In this document: positions 45,670-54,439 of the stretch, one piece after another | Numbering within the stretch: the first letter of the stretch is position 1 | Layout of the letters: every line of letters starts with the position of its first letter | NCBI GenBank assembly: GCA_018668595.1 | Contig: JABJCP010000040.1 | Span: forward strand, 1-64,000 | From: Candidatus Woesearchaeota archaeon | GTDB lineage: Archaea > Nanobdellota > Nanobdellia > Woesearchaeales > UBA11576 | DNA: 64,000 nucleotides | Direction of reading: 5' to 3' | Notes under the pieces: model-generated | Seen by the model: the letters and a program-made list of their open reading frames with translations, nothing else | What the model was told of the DNA's origin: nothing | The model's database searches: none | Translations under genes and position numbers: made by a program

Positions 45670-48600
45670 ATGAATAACAAAAAACTAATTTGGATGTCTG
45701 TATTGATTTTGGTAGTGTTAACAGCAATATCCTCGTCAGTATTTGCAAATTCTAACTTAACTGTTTGGGACGACTATGATGTTTTAACTGGACAAATGAT
45801 TCAACCTAATTATAATTTTACTGTTCATGCTAATTACACTAATAGTACTAATGGCACAACTCTTAGCGATTCAAATTGTAATGTTACATTCACTCATAAC
45901 CTTGAGAGTTGGGAATATAGTTTTGATATGGGTTATAACTCTAGTGATTTATTTTATTTCGAATTAAACAATACATTAACTAATGCAACAGGTGTTGTAA
46001 ATTACAATGTTACTTGTAATAGATCGGATTATGATACTTTATCAACTCTTGGAGAATTCGCAATATCTAATAATTACATTTATAAAATTTCAACCAGTGA
46101 TTCAAACTCTTCAATCTTCGGAGATAAAATAGTTTATTCGAACTCGTCGCATTTGTTAGTCTTTAATCCTAATACTAATCAAACAGCATCAACAGTTCCT
46201 TTCGCCGCAAGTTATTTTGATATCGCGGGTAAGTATATAGCTCTTGCAACTTCAGGAATTTTAAGATTAGCAACAGAAGCATTTACTCTTCCGACAAATT
46301 TCTTTTTGCAGGAACCAATTACGACAACTAATATCTCTCAGCTTTTAGATATTTCAAACTCCGACGATGGCAATTACTCGTGGAGAGTTAGAGCTTGTGA
46401 TAATGCAGGTGCAAATAATTCTTGTGTTTACAGTGCAGAAAATAGAACTTTTACTTTGGATCAAACAGATCCAACAATTACAATTGATTTTCCTACAACA
46501 GAATATGATGTAATTGCAGGTCCTGTGAATTTTAGAACATCTGTTAATGATGATGGCGTTGGCATGGATTGGGTTACGTATGAAATAGAATATTCTAACT
46601 CAACTACTTTTGAATATGCTAATGGAACTGATATGGATGGGTTCTTATATTCTGCTAGCGATTGGGATGTTGCACTGGACTTTACTGATATAATTAATAA
46701 TATTACTAACCTTACGTTTATTGTTTTGGGACAAGATAATTTAGGTAATCCACAACAAGTAGAAAGAAACTTCACAGTTGACAAGAGAGCACCTATGTTT
46801 TATTTTGGTTACAATAGTTCAGAATCAAATTTCATTTCAGATGGTGAACTTTATACAGGTAATCAAATCACTGATGGTTTTTCGACGTATCCTGCTATGA
46901 ATAGCACTCTATCATTTTATTCGTCGTCTAATGTTTTGAAGTTTAAGCAGTCTCAATCAACTAATACGACCCAAAGACATAATTATACTGATACTGTTTC
47001 CATTAGTAGTTGGACTGATGGTCAGTACTCAATTAATTTTACAGGTGATAATAGTGGCGTATCTAGTGGTGGTTCAAAAACTATTTTTGTAGATAAAACA
47101 TATCCTAAATTCAGTAATAATAGAACGATTTATTCAAATGGAACTAACGCTTCAAGTCCTTTTGCTAGTGAGTCAATTATGTTTACTATTAATTGGACAG
47201 AAATAACTTTAACAAACATATCTATTTGGTATTATAATGGAACAGAAAACGCATCACTTTATGATGCGGTGAATAGTAGTAGTACAAATTTTGCAGATAC
47301 TGATATACTGACAGATAATATTTTAATTACTGCATTAATTAATGATACTTTAAATATTTATTTTAATGCTACTGATGCAGGAGCTAAGAGTAATTTTTCA
47401 TCAACTAGTGTTTTCATACAAAGTACGCCTCCATCATTATCTCAAAGTTTCCCGACGATATATGTTACAGAAGACGAGTCAAACACAACGCTAAATTTAT
47501 CTGATTATTTTACTGACTCTGATGCAGATACTATTTACGATAACTTAACTTTTGCAAATAATTATTCCGGATCTGATTTAACTATTTCAATGAATAATAA
47601 TTCAGGTTTACTTAATATCACTGGTTTGAATGACTTTGACACTAACGCAACTGTTAGATTTAACGCAACTGATTATTATGGAAATTACACAGGAACTAAT
47701 GTTACAATTATTATGCGTGCTGTAAATGATATTCCTGTGCTTAATAATAATATTATTAATTTGACTTGGTCTGAAGATACTTCAAATACTTCAATTAATA
47801 TTTCATCTTCAACATATTTTACTGATGCAGATACTTTAGACACATTAACGTATAGTATTTGTTCAGAAAATAACAACACAGAAGATTTGACAATCACAAT
47901 AAATCAATCAACCGGTGTTGTAAACATAACTCCTGATGCTAACTTTAATTCAGAACAAAATGGAATGCGTAATGTTTCATTCGCAGCTTCAGACGGTACA
48001 AATTCAACTTGTAGTAATGTTATTTTATTAAATGTAACTCAGGTTAATGACGCTCCAAGTTCATTTAGTTTATTATCTCTTTCAAATGGGGACACATCAG
48101 ATGCTGTTGTCGAATTAAATTGGACTGAAAGTACAGATGTTGACGGAGATACTATTAATTATTCTATTTACTATAATGATGGTGCTCTTCAACTAGCAGG
48201 TTGGACTTTGGATACTAATTATACTTGGGATGCTTCTGAAATAATAACTGGTACTGAAAGTGTGGGAATACTTATTTATGCTAATGATAGTGAGCTTTAT
48301 TCGACCACAACAGCAATAACATTAACTATTGACAACACCCCTCCAAACGTAACTTTATTCCTTCCAAACGAATCAATTTACAACACCACATCAAATCTTA
48401 ACATTAGTTTCAACGCAACTGGCGCAACTAATTGTAGCTACACAATTGACGGAGCAAACGAGTCAGATACTTATTACAACACAAGCAGCACAATTAATGT
48501 TTCGTCAAATTTCAACACGTCAGAAGGTTATCATGAACTAAACATTACTTGTTATGATTTGATCGGTAACGCAGGACGAAACTCGACGACATTTTACTCA

Positions 48601-48960
48601 ACTGATAATAATATTATTCAACATTCATTTACAACTCTGCCAAGTTCTGGTTGGGGTTATGTTAACGAAACAATAAACATTACATTAAACATAACGTCAG
48701 TTTTCAATTTGTCAACTATTAATGTTTCATTTACAGATCCAAATGGTGCAGTTTACAATTATACTAAATTAAACTTCACTCCAATACTTAATAGTGGATT
48801 TAATTTATTCAATTACACATTGGCAGAATTCAATCAGACTGAAGTTAATGGAACTTATACTGTTAACTTAACAATTATCGACGAGTATAGTAACTCAGCA
48901 TCAAACTCTACAACTTTTGATATTTTTAATTCCATAGATCAGGAGGTTAATGTAAATTAA
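45670..48960 (+). CDS. Large secreted protein with propeller, FN3 and cadherin-like modules
   Basis: A 1096-residue protein with a signal peptide (residues 1-26). Propeller-like blades near residues 135-205 (IFGDKIVYSNSSHLLVF) are followed by the second half of an FN3-like module (DGNYSWRVRACDNAGANNSC, about 235-255), Ig-like modules and cadherin/VCBS-like repeats (about 600-800, with NDAP and DADTLDTLTYS). Sequons are numerous. Its stop is 1 nt from the next start, so it is in one operon with the anchor protein at 48962. Confidence 0.72.
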   Translation: MNNKKLIWMSVLILVVLTAISSSVFANSNLTVWDDYDVLTGQMIQPNYNFTVHANYTNSTNGTTLSDSNCNVTFTHNLESWEYSFDMGYNSSDLFYFELNNTLTNATGVVNYNVTCNRSDYDTLSTLGEFAISNNYIYKISTSDSNSSIFGDKIVYSNSSHLLVFNPNTNQTASTVPFAASYFDIAGKYIALATSGILRLATEAFTLPTNFFLQEPITTTNISQLLDISNSDDGNYSWRVRACDNAGANNSCVYSAENRTFTLDQTDPTITIDFPTTEYDVIAGPVNFRTSVNDDGVGMDWVTYEIEYSNSTTFEYANGTDMDGFLYSASDWDVALDFTDIINNITNLTFIVLGQDNLGNPQQVERNFTVDKRAPMFYFGYNSSESNFISDGELYTGNQITDGFSTYPAMNSTLSFYSSSNVLKFKQSQSTNTTQRHNYTDTVSISSWTDGQYSINFTGDNSGVSSGGSKTIFVDKTYPKFSNNRTIYSNGTNASSPFASESIMFTINWTEITLTNISIWYYNGTENASLYDAVNSSSTNFADTDILTDNILITALINDTLNIYFNATDAGAKSNFSSTSVFIQSTPPSLSQSFPTIYVTEDESNTTLNLSDYFTDSDADTIYDNLTFANNYSGSDLTISMNNNSGLLNITGLNDFDTNATVRFNATDYYGNYTGTNVTIIMRAVNDIPVLNNNIINLTWSEDTSNTSINISSSTYFTDADTLDTLTYSICSENNNTEDLTITINQSTGVVNITPDANFNSEQNGMRNVSFAASDGTNSTCSNVILLNVTQVNDAPSSFSLLSLSNGDTSDAVVELNWTESTDVDGDTINYSIYYNDGALQLAGWTLDTNYTWDASEIITGTESVGILIYANDSELYSTTTAITLTIDNTPPNVTLFLPNESIYNTTSNLNISFNATGATNCSYTIDGANESDTYYNTSSTINVSSNFNTSEGYHELNITCYDLIGNAGRNSTTFYSTDNNIIQHSFTTLPSSGWGYVNETINITLNITSVFNLSTINVSFTDPNGAVYNYTKLNFTPILNSGFNLFNYTLAEFNQTEVNGTYTVNLTIIDEYSNSASNSTTFDIFNSIDQEVNVN

Positions 48961-48961
48961 A

Positions 48962-50761
48962 ATGAATAAAATTAATTTATTCCAAAAACTACTATTTGCA
49001 TTATTGATTTTAATAGTGTTAACTAGTTTTGTTTTTGCATCTCCTGAACCTGTGTCTGTGTTATATACAAAAAATGGCAGAGTTATTTATCAGAATGATT
49101 CTATGAATGATACAGTTACAATTCCTGTTCCTCAGACGACATTCAAAGCAAACTTTACTAGTAATGATAATTTGTTTAAAGTAACTTCAGATTCATTTAC
49201 TCCTCCTTCGACACTTAATGTTAGTTCAAGAACATTAACTATTGGAAGTATTGATTATCAAGATTCTGATTTCAATGCAACAACAACTTCAAGGTATCAA
49301 GTTAAAGCAGTTCAAGCTTTTGAGATTGTTGATAATAGTAGTTTAAATTCATTTACTATTATTTACAACGTGTCTGATTTAGATTTAGTTCATCCTGCAA
49401 TATTTCAAACTCCTTATGATTTTAGTAGTGAGTATGCTAACACTTCAAGTCAGACCATATATTTAGATAGCACTAATTTAAATTTTGAAAATGATTTAGC
49501 AACAATAACAGGCATTACTGGTTTTTCAGCTTTTTTTATTGCAGAGGATCTTTGTCAAAATAGTGTGCAAAATTCTTTTGAAGATGGTGTTGATTGTGGA
49601 GGACCTTGTGATGATGATTGTTCTACTAGTACTGGCGGTTCCACTGGTGGCGGCGGTGGTGGCGGTGGAGGAAGTAGTTCAGTAGCTAAACAAGCACATG
49701 TTGTTGTTCCTACAGATTCAGCTACAACTTTAGAACTTAGAAAAGGAGACACAATTACTTTCCTTTTTGAAGGTGTGGAATATTTATTTGATGTTATTCA
49801 AGTTGGTGATTTAAAATTAACATTGCAAAGAAGTGGAACTCCTTATCAGTATGCTGTAAAATTAGGCGAGGATAAAATTATTGGTTTGAAAGAAATATTT
49901 AGTGATGATATTATTGCTAATGTTGAGCTTTCAGATCATTTTGCTATTATGAGTGTTAAGTTAGTTCCTAAAAAGAAAGCATATGCTCTTAATTTATTAC
50001 CTCCTAAGAAAACTACAACAGCAGAGCAAGTTGCTCAAGAAACTACAGAGGTTGCAACAGAGACTGCTGCGCAAGCAACAGCTACACCTCAACAAGTAAC
50101 TCAAACACAAGCTCAAGCAACTCAAAAACAACCTGCACCTCCAAAGTCGCCTATCAATTGGTGGACTTGGATTATTGCATTAACTTTAGTTGTAATCATA
50201 GTTGGCGGCATAGCAGTATTCCGTCATCAACTGTCAGTAGATAAACCCCCTACTGCGACCAGGACAGGTTTGGACTCAATTTCTGAGACACCTCCAACTT
50301 CCGAACCTGTCCTTTCTTCTACTTCAGTTGAAATGGAAACTGCAAAGCCACTTACAGGACAGCCTTCGTCCGAAATTATAGAACAAGTCAAACCAAAACA
50401 AATGCCTAAGCAAGAACAAAAACCTGCTTTGGTTATTTCAAAGAAGCAGCAAGCTGAGGTTGAAAAATATATTTATCATGCCTTGGCTCATGGCTTCTCT
50501 AAAGAGGATGTTGTAAAAGTTCTAGAGGGTAAAGGTTGGCCAGATCCTACTATTGACGAAATATTTTCACACATTAACCTTGTTGATAATCATATGGATA
50601 AAGCAGGATTGCATACTGATGATTTAAGACTTGCTCAGGCGGTGAAAGCTATTGAGAAATTAAAGACAAAAGGTTTTAATAGAGAACAAATCAAGCAAGG
50701 TTTAGTGAGAAAAGGTTGGGCAAATGAAGTTGCAGATCATTTATTAGATCAGATATTTTAA
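48962..50761 (+). CDS. Membrane-anchored surface protein with cytoplasmic helical tail
   Basis: A 599-residue protein: signal peptide (1-26), extracellular beta domain, a Cys cluster EDGVDCGGPCDDDC (about 209-222), a Gly/Ser linker (about 224-243), a second beta domain, a Gln/Thr/Ala-rich stretch and a membrane helix (about 400-420). The cytoplasmic tail ends in two similar helical units (VEKYIYHALAHGFSKEDVVK, KAIEKLKTKGFNREQIKQ), each ending KGW. It could anchor the two large secreted proteins encoded just upstream, which lack a C-terminal membrane helix. Confidence 0.7.
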   Translation: MNKINLFQKLLFALLILIVLTSFVFASPEPVSVLYTKNGRVIYQNDSMNDTVTIPVPQTTFKANFTSNDNLFKVTSDSFTPPSTLNVSSRTLTIGSIDYQDSDFNATTTSRYQVKAVQAFEIVDNSSLNSFTIIYNVSDLDLVHPAIFQTPYDFSSEYANTSSQTIYLDSTNLNFENDLATITGITGFSAFFIAEDLCQNSVQNSFEDGVDCGGPCDDDCSTSTGGSTGGGGGGGGGSSSVAKQAHVVVPTDSATTLELRKGDTITFLFEGVEYLFDVIQVGDLKLTLQRSGTPYQYAVKLGEDKIIGLKEIFSDDIIANVELSDHFAIMSVKLVPKKKAYALNLLPPKKTTTAEQVAQETTEVATETAAQATATPQQVTQTQAQATQKQPAPPKSPINWWTWIIALTLVVIIVGGIAVFRHQLSVDKPPTATRTGLDSISETPPTSEPVLSSTSVEMETAKPLTGQPSSEIIEQVKPKQMPKQEQKPALVISKKQQAEVEKYIYHALAHGFSKEDVVKVLEGKGWPDPTIDEIFSHINLVDNHMDKAGLHTDDLRLAQAVKAIEKLKTKGFNREQIKQGLVRKGWANEVADHLLDQIF

Positions 50762-50820
50762 TTTTTTTTAATTTTTCTCTAGATTTTTTTTATGTTTAGT
50801 TATTTTTTTTATTTTTTTTA
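50762..50820. terminator. Bidirectional T/A-rich terminator between convergent genes
   Basis: Several runs of seven or eight T lie between the stop of the surface operon and the stop of ABCE1. T-tracts end the plus-strand unit; the minus strand shows no clear T-run, so termination of ABCE1 is less certain. Confidence 0.4.
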
Positions 50821-52572
50821 AACATAGTACAACTTATTTCCTGATTTTTGTTCACGGTCTTTTCTACTATCTAACTTATTAACTCTAGGTCTGCTAGATT
50901 CTTCATCTCTTCGCATAGTAATATTTAGATCGTTCAAAAATAAATTCATACCATCTTCCATACTAAATGGACCTTTAACTACTCCACTAATTGCAGGTTC
51001 ACCGTCAAAAACAATTAGTTTTTTAGAAAGATAATCAATAAATAATAAATCGTGATCAACAACTAAACAAGACTTTCCAGAAACTTCCATTAAATCTGCC
51101 ATGATTTTAGAAACTCTTAAACGCTGCTCAACATCTAAATAAGCACTAGGCTCGTCTAACAAAAATAAATCTGCATCTTGGGATAAACACTGCGCTATTG
51201 AAACACGCTGAAGTTCTCCTCCTGAAAGCTGATTTAATTTTTTAAATAATAAAGGTTTTATACCTAAAGGAATTATTAATTGATTCTCAAACTTTTGAAT
51301 TGCAGTTTGTAAAACAACAGATACAAGTTCGTCTCCTCCTTTAAGATGTTGAGGTTTGTAAGCAATTTTTATTTTTTCATTTATTTCTCCAGAATCAGGT
51401 TCTATTTCTTTAGATAAAATTCTCACAAAAGAAGTTTTTCCAATTCCGTTTTCCCCCAAAATCCCAATAACATCTCGTTTTTTAACCTCTCCAGGTTCTG
51501 CTTTAAGAGAAAAGTTTCCTAATTTTTTTTCAACACTACTCCATGAGCTCATAACAATATCTGACTCTTCGCGTTCAATTGGCTGAGTATCGAACTTAAT
51601 TCTATGGTCTCTAAATCTAATATTTTCCTCTTTAATATATCCATCAAGATACATATTAATTCCAACTCGAGTTGTTCGAGGCATACTTACAATACCATAA
51701 ACTCCTTCAAGACCATACATTATATGGGTCAGATCAGTCATATGATCAAGAATTATTAAATCGTGTTCAATTACTAAAACTGCGGTTTCCTCGTCTGCAA
51801 GTTCTTGAATAAATTTACTAAGTTTTATTCTTTGTTTGATATCAAGATAAGATGTGGGCTCGTCAAAAATGTAAAGATTAGCTTTTTTTAGAACTGTTGC
51901 CGCAATTGCAACACGTTGAAGTTCTCCTCCAGATAAGTGTTTTACGTCTCTGTCAATAACTCTTACTAAATCTAATTTTTTAGCAATCTCTTCAAACATA
52001 TTTTTTTCATCTGCTTTTTGTAAAAGTTCCTTTACAGTACCCTCAAATATTTTTGGAATTTGATCCACTGCCTGAGGTTTATATCCTACTTTAATTTCTC
52101 CTGCTTTTACTTTTTCAAAAAACTTTTGTGCTTCTGTACCTTTGAAAAATTCAATGAGTTCGTCGTAACTAGCACTCTCGTCGCGGCCAAAATTAGGTTT
52201 GAGTTCTCCTGCAAGAATTTTTATTGCTGTAGACTTACCAATTCCATTAACTCCAACAATACCTACAACTTTTCCAAATATTGGAGTGGGCAAGGAATAA
52301 AGTGCAAAACCATTTGGACCAAATCTATGAATTGGTTCTTGGTTTAATTCACTAGGAAGATTAATAATAGAAATTGCGTGAAATGGACAACGATTAGGAC
52401 AAATACCACAACCAGTACAAATTATTTCATTAATTTGAGGCTTTGAATCTTCACCTTTAACAATACATTCTTTACCTGCTCGATTCATAGGACAAAGTTT
52501 AACACAAAGATAATCCCCACAACCAACAGGGTTACAATATTCTTTTTTTAGTACTGCTATTCTTTTTTTCAT
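50818..52572 (-). CDS. ABCE1 (RNase L inhibitor) ribosome-recycling ATPase
   Basis: A 584-residue protein. The N-terminal domain holds two 4Fe-4S clusters (CVKLCPMNRAGKEC and CTGCGICPNRCPF). Two ABC domains follow, with Walker A GVNGIGKST and GENGIGKTS and two LSGGELQR signatures. The enzyme splits ribosomes after termination. The length and order are those of archaeal ABCE1. It is followed upstream by trmI on the same strand (21-nt gap). Confidence 0.97.
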   Translation of the reverse strand: MKKRIAVLKKEYCNPVGCGDYLCVKLCPMNRAGKECIVKGEDSKPQINEIICTGCGICPNRCPFHAISIINLPSELNQEPIHRFGPNGFALYSLPTPIFGKVVGIVGVNGIGKSTAIKILAGELKPNFGRDESASYDELIEFFKGTEAQKFFEKVKAGEIKVGYKPQAVDQIPKIFEGTVKELLQKADEKNMFEEIAKKLDLVRVIDRDVKHLSGGELQRVAIAATVLKKANLYIFDEPTSYLDIKQRIKLSKFIQELADEETAVLVIEHDLIILDHMTDLTHIMYGLEGVYGIVSMPRTTRVGINMYLDGYIKEENIRFRDHRIKFDTQPIEREESDIVMSSWSSVEKKLGNFSLKAEPGEVKKRDVIGILGENGIGKTSFVRILSKEIEPDSGEINEKIKIAYKPQHLKGGDELVSVVLQTAIQKFENQLIIPLGIKPLLFKKLNQLSGGELQRVSIAQCLSQDADLFLLDEPSAYLDVEQRLRVSKIMADLMEVSGKSCLVVDHDLLFIDYLSKKLIVFDGEPAISGVVKGPFSMEDGMNLFLNDLNITMRRDEESSRPRVNKLDSRKDREQKSGNKLYYV

Positions 52573-52593
52573 TTTAATTCATCTTGTTAATAT

Positions 52594-53370
52594 TTATATC
52601 CTTCTCACAAAACTCAAAAATCCTGAATGAATTATTTGTTTTGATTTAGGTCGAACTTTTCGTCCTTCGACTTGCCATTCGCGCTCCATGAGCTCTATTG
52701 TTTTAATGTGAACCAGATTCTTATGTTCGGGTAATGCATTTACAAAATCTGCTGTTTGAGTAATTGTTGGTGAATATGAAACAAGAAATCCTCCTGGCTT
52801 TAAAGCTTTTTCTGCGTGAGAAACTACTAGCCAAGGTTCTGGAATATCCAAAGTCACAAGATCAACATTTTTTTCATCAATTCCATCATAAAGACTTTTA
52901 TTTTTTAATTTAAGATTTTTAATTTTAAGATCTTTAATATTTTCTTGCACAATTGCAATGTGCTCTTTGTTAATTTCATAAGTTGTTACTGTTTTTGCAA
53001 ATCTTGCTAAAAAAATAGATAATGCTCCGCTACCGGTTCCACCATCAACAATAATTGAATCTTTTCCAATTCCTGTTTGAGAAATAATAAACCCAATATC
53101 TTTTAGAGGAATGATTTGTGGAAGACGTTTAATTCTTCTATATTCATCAATAAAATTTGCTGTAAAAATATTAAATTCTTTATCTTTATTTGTTTTAATT
53201 ACAGAACCATCTTTCTTTTCTAGGTCTGTTTTTTTAATTATTCCTTGATCTGTAGAAAAATCTTTAGATAAATCAGAAATATAGAATGTTCTTTGTTTAG
53301 CTAATGTAACCTCTCGGTCTATGTCTTCAAAGTATTGTTTTTTTCCTTTTCTAATTAATATTTTAGGCAT
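52594..53370 (-). CDS. trmI: tRNA (adenine-N1)-methyltransferase TrmI
   Basis: A 258-residue class I methyltransferase for m1A57/58 in the tRNA T-loop. SAM motif I is VDGGTGSGALSIFLAR, followed by TYEINKEH and a LDIPEPW motif typical of TrmI; the N-terminus carries the small beta domain. The ATG at 53370 is preferred (leaderless: TTTATAAAA lies about 25 nt upstream); a GTG at 53376 is in frame. Trm5, EndA and RNase Z, also tRNA enzymes, lie within 10 kb. Confidence 0.93.
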   Translation of the reverse strand: MPKILIRKGKKQYFEDIDREVTLAKQRTFYISDLSKDFSTDQGIIKKTDLEKKDGSVIKTNKDKEFNIFTANFIDEYRRIKRLPQIIPLKDIGFIISQTGIGKDSIIVDGGTGSGALSIFLARFAKTVTTYEINKEHIAIVQENIKDLKIKNLKLKNKSLYDGIDEKNVDLVTLDIPEPWLVVSHAEKALKPGGFLVSYSPTITQTADFVNALPEHKNLVHIKTIELMEREWQVEGRKVRPKSKQIIHSGFLSFVRRI

Positions 53371-53427
53371 AAACACTAGAAATTTAGGTGTTTTTATAAA
53401 ATTAATGGTCTAAATCAGGTTTCTAGT

Positions 53428-53655
53428 TCACTTCGCAACTATTAGTGTTGATGAAACTTTTACTTGGGAAATAGTTCTTATTTTGTCCATCACGAGTGTT
53501 GCAAGTTCTTCTGGATTGCTTACTTCTACTTTTGCTATTATATCCCATTCTCCAAAGAGAATGTGCGATTCGTTAACCCAGTCATATTCTGCTAAAGTGC
53601 TCATTACGTCTTGCTCATCTCCTTCTTTGAGCGATATTAATATGTATCCTATCAT
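53428..53655 (-). CDS. Stand-alone Lrp/AsnC-type effector-binding (RAM) domain
   Basis: A 75-residue alpha/beta protein with the RAM pattern GYILISLKEGDEQDVMSTL, then HILFGEWDIIAKVE and ISQVKVSSTLIV. It lacks the HTH of full Lrp proteins. Stand-alone RAM domains bind amino acids or pair with full regulators. The ATG at 53655 has GGGGTG upstream; a GTG at 53661 is also in frame. Confidence 0.85.
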   Translation of the reverse strand: MIGYILISLKEGDEQDVMSTLAEYDWVNESHILFGEWDIIAKVEVSNPEELATLVMDKIRTISQVKVSSTLIVAK

Positions 53656-53798
53656 TTTCACACCCCTAGTGTATTATTTATATTGCATTAATTATTATTT
53701 ACGTATTATTATGTTTTTGACTTATTTAAATATTGCTTTATTTTTTGATCTATTTTTTAATTAAATTTATAAAATAGTTCAATCTCCAACTAATTAAA

Positions 53799-53954
53799 AT
53801 GAAATGCGAAGTTTGTAAATCAAAGATTCAAATGAATTTTTTAGAAAAACCTTTTGGAACTTATATTAAAGATGAGAATGGTAAAAAGCACATAGTTTGC
53901 AATGCTTGTCAGAGAAAACTTAAGTCTAAAGAGGCAATTCTTGAAAATATGTGA
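53799..53954 (+). CDS. Small zinc-ribbon protein
   Basis: A 51-residue protein with two CxxC knuckles, Cys3/Cys6 and Cys34/Cys37, separated by a beta-hairpin-like segment (FGTYIKDENGKKHIVC). TTTATAAA lies about 30 nt before the ATG, giving a leaderless transcript. Its 3' end is 26 nt before tRNA-Thr, so the two may be transcribed together. Function unknown; many such archaeal ribbons bind nucleic acid. Confidence 0.7.
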   Translation: MKCEVCKSKIQMNFLEKPFGTYIKDENGKKHIVCNACQRKLKSKEAILENM

Positions 53955-53980
53955 AGTTTCAAGTTAGAATAATTTATTCT

Positions 53981-54110
53981 GCCCCTGTAGCATAGTCGCT
54001 ATTGCGGCTGCCTCGTATAATTATTATCATCAATAAAATTAGTAATAATCAATTGGTGTTAAATAATAAAAGAAAGCAGCAGGTCGCGTGTTCAAATCAC
54101 GCCAGGGGCT
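53981..54110 (+). tRNA. tRNA-Thr (CGU) with an intron
   Basis: Acceptor GCCCCTG/CAGGGGC, anticodon stem GCTGC/GCAGC, T-arm GCGTG-TTCAAAT-CACGC and T73 form a cloverleaf. The loop CTCGTA-A gives anticodon CGU (54014-54016). A 57-nt intron (54018-54074) sits at the canonical 37/38 site. The D-loop is odd: it lacks the usual GG pair (AGTCGCTA). Confidence 0.88.
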
Positions 54111-54147
54111 TACATTCGCATTATTTCAGAAAGGACATTGGTTGATC

Positions 54148-54183
54148 ATACGACTTAGTGAGTGTAATGAGCTAATGTCGTAT
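54148..54183 (+). repeat. Hairpin related to P4 of element B
   Basis: ATACGAC/GTCGTAT (54148-54183) encloses TTAG-TGA-gt-gta-at-GAG-CTAA. The words GACTTAGTGA and GCTAATGT are shared with P4 of element B (35043-35075). A second hairpin CAAAAAAC-ttt-GTTTTTTG follows at about 54232-54250 and resembles the last hairpin of array unit 2 (26170-26191). Confidence 0.55.
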
Positions 54184-54269
54184 CATTCTATTTTTGTCAA
54201 GTCCCTCAAACTTGTGAAAATTTTGGGGTGCCAAAAAACTTTGTTTTTTGAGCATTTTCTAAAAAACTT

Positions 54270-54298
54270 GCGTGAGTTCAAATATCTGCAGGGGCTTT
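54270..54298 (+). repeat. Degenerate copy of the tRNA-Thr 3' end
   Basis: GCGTG, TTCAAAT and CAGGGGCTT occur in the same order as in the T-arm and acceptor of tRNA-Thr (54086-54111), about 188 nt downstream. This is what an old att-like duplication of a tRNA 3' end would leave. Confidence 0.5.
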
Positions 54299-54439
54299 TA
54301 ACACATAGTATAAAACTCACAACGGATGAGCTATTAATTGAGTGTGCAAAACTCGACGAGGACGTTTCAAAATTTAATTCTTAATATAAGTGCACAATTA
54401 AACGAAAGATTTAAATAGTTTTGTGCCCATACAAAAAAT

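Noticed and set aside
54088-54384. A 98-codon frame starting inside tRNA-Thr
   Set aside because: It starts in the tRNA T-arm and runs through hairpins and the degenerate tRNA end. Only its last 25 codons look protein-like, and no start codon fits them.
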